Source: Ruminococcus sp. (GTDB taxonomy: Bacteria > Bacillota > Clostridia > Oscillospirales > Acutalibacteraceae). Taken from it: a stretch of 64,000 nucleotides of DNA. Location of the stretch: positions 97,911 through 161,910 of the forward strand of contig JALELS010000006.1 of NCBI GenBank assembly GCA_022768065.1, given 5' to 3'. Below the pieces are notes generated by a model. It ran no database searches. It was not told the DNA's origin and saw nothing but the letters and a program-made list of their open reading frames with translations. Position numbers and translations under genes: made by a program. Numbering within the stretch: position 1 is the stretch's first letter; each line of letters starts with the position of its first letter. Positions 62,725 through 64,000 of this stretch are shown here, piece by piece.

Positions 62725-63821
62725 TCAAAGTAAAAAAATCAGTACATCTCCGGCTTTAAGGCAAATATGCTTTTTATCACCGACGCCGATATTGCATTTG
62801 AGTTTTGACAGGTCGTTTTCTATCGTAAAATCACAATCCGCCGTTGCGGTTATCTGCGTCCGCACGATTTTTCCGCCCGACATTTCGGCGCTTATTAAAA
62901 GTCCGCCGAACGCCCTGAAGCGGCATGGGGAAATGATGTTTTCTGCTGCATGAGCCTAAAAGATAGTTGTTTATATACCAGCCCTTTTCAAGCAGCTTAT
63001 CGGGAAGCTCAACAGAACTCTTTTGCCAAAATTCCGTCCAAAATTGTTTATGCTCGTCAAATGCCTTTTGATATCCGCCGCAAATTGCCTCGGCAACCGT
63101 TTTTTTTGCATTTTTCCACAAAGCTTCTGTCTTTGCCGATGTCGACCGTATATGCAATAAGCGTTTTGCCGTCTTTGTATTTTACAGCGGTCATTATACC
63201 GTAAAATCCATCGTTTATAGGCCGAACAAAATAACGATATTCCGTATCTCCGTCAAGTTCGGAAAAAAATTCACAATCGGGATAGTGCAGGTTTTTGAGC
63301 GACTGTACGGTTCCCTTGGACGAAAATTTTAAACTCAATTTTTTTACTTTACCGTACTTAGGATTTTTTATTTCTATTCCTGCCAAATGGCGGTTAACCG
63401 ATATCAAACCGTAATTTTTGTTTGCATGGATAAACGATTTGACTGTTATCTCGCCGACTTTCAGTTCCGCCTCTGCCGTCATCAGATTCAGATTTGAAAC
63501 AATGTTTTCATCTGTACCGAGATTCAATATAAGTTTGCCGGCGGGCAGCTTTGTAGGCGTGGGATTGCTGTAACAGTCATCATACTTTTTTTGTATTTTT
63601 TTCTGCTTTTTGTTTGCAACAAGATTTTTTATATCGGTATATGTAGAATTCTCACCGTCTTCGGGCGGATTTGAACAATCCCATATGCCGCCTTTATCAA
63701 GGCTGAACCTGAGCTTATCGGCACTGTTCCAAATAAGGCACCCGAGATCGCCGTTACCGAGCGGCAGCGCTTCGTCCCAATTTTTTATCGTCTTATCAAA
63801 ATGCAATGATTTTGCATCCAT
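62725..63821 (-). pseudogene. GH95-like glycosidase with frameshift and internal deletion
   Basis: The 5' frame (63821-63057) has the GH95-type start NWDEALPLGNGDLGCLIW and an N-terminal beta-sandwich. Near 63,130 a one-base insertion shifts reading into the frame that gives ALWKNAKKTVAEAICG, FWTEFWQKSSVELPD and WYINNYLLGSCSRK.HFPMPLQG. There the catalytic toroid should begin, but the frame jumps directly to a C-terminal beta strand region (FGGLLISAEMSGGKIV) and stops at 62725. About 350 residues, including the catalytic ones, are gone. It starts just inside the presumed IS boundary. Confidence 0.65.
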
Positions 63822-63894
63822 TAACAGCCTCTCTTTTTATACGACACTTTAAAAACCGACAATGCTTTTTATAATGTAAACGCTAATATAAAAG

Positions 63895-64000
63895 TGAGCC
63901 ACTTAGTCGAGAAACGCTCATGAATAATTGAGCCACCGGAAATAGTCCTCTATAATAGTCTCAGACTATATAGGGGGCGAACAAAGGTGGTTATTACAGT
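63895..64000 (+). mobile_element. Probable left end of an IS21-type element, cut by window edge
   Basis: TGAGCCAC occurs twice as a direct repeat (63895-63902, 63929-63936), as in multi-repeat ends of IS21-family elements. An AGGGGG ribosome site at 63972 leads to a GTG at 63987 (V-I-T...), which could be the start of an istA-type transposase. Only 106 bases are visible, so the family is a guess. Confidence 0.4.

Overview
The window looks like a chromosomal piece of a Gram-positive gut clostridium (Oscillospiraceae-like). Supporting signs are the low-to-medium GC, a sortase-type cell-wall signal, an HPr protein, a GH25 lysozyme, an AgrA/AgrC-like LytTR pair and a GPH sugar symporter. The organism assignment is an inference from gene content; no rRNA is present.

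Layout. (1) 1-8.6 kb: a minus-strand housekeeping block (rsuA-like fragment, DUF4830, coiled-coil protein, coaD, rsmD, HAD phosphatase, uvrC, HPr, polysaccharide deacetylase, adenine deaminase). (2) 8.7-22 kb: a giant secreted, sortase-anchored repeat protein (about 3,540 aa, broken by one missing base), preceded in its operon by a degenerate receiver protein and divergent from a LytTR response regulator/GHKL kinase pair. A 20-bp-period direct repeat lies between the divergent units. (3) 22.2-26.1 kb: a plus-strand operon of two ATC-hydrolase-like proteins, an alpha/beta-hydrolase-methyltransferase fusion and a frameshifted BAAT-type hydrolase, with a TetR-like palindrome upstream. (4) 26.1-33 kb: a nested palindrome and TnpV-like remnant, NUDIX, tRNA-Pro, lysozyme, HAD, DUF1003, pyruvate kinase, YebC. 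(5) 33-60 kb: a glycan-use locus with GH36, GH101-like, GH95, GH129-like, GH35 and GH110 enzymes, two unassigned toroid-type glycosidases, a GPH symporter, a sugar-acid branch (UxaA, UxaB-like, amidohydrolase, two MDR dehydrogenases), exported phosphohydrolases and an AraC regulator. (6) 60.2-63.9 kb: genes with large internal deletions or fusions, running into what looks like the left end of an IS21-type element.

How it works together (inference). The glycosidase set matches mucin O-glycan and blood-group structures (alpha-Gal, alpha-Fuc, beta-Gal, alpha-GalNAc). All intact glycosidases lack signal peptides, so short glycans would be imported by the symporter and trimmed in the cytoplasm, while membrane-anchored or lipoprotein phosphohydrolases act outside. 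The AraC regulator has 21-bp-period direct repeats at its own divergent promoter, and the same motif recurs in front of the GH101-like gene, which suggests one regulon.

Caveat. Four otherwise intact genes each lack exactly one base at a short repeat, so sequencing or assembly error is as likely as real gene loss.
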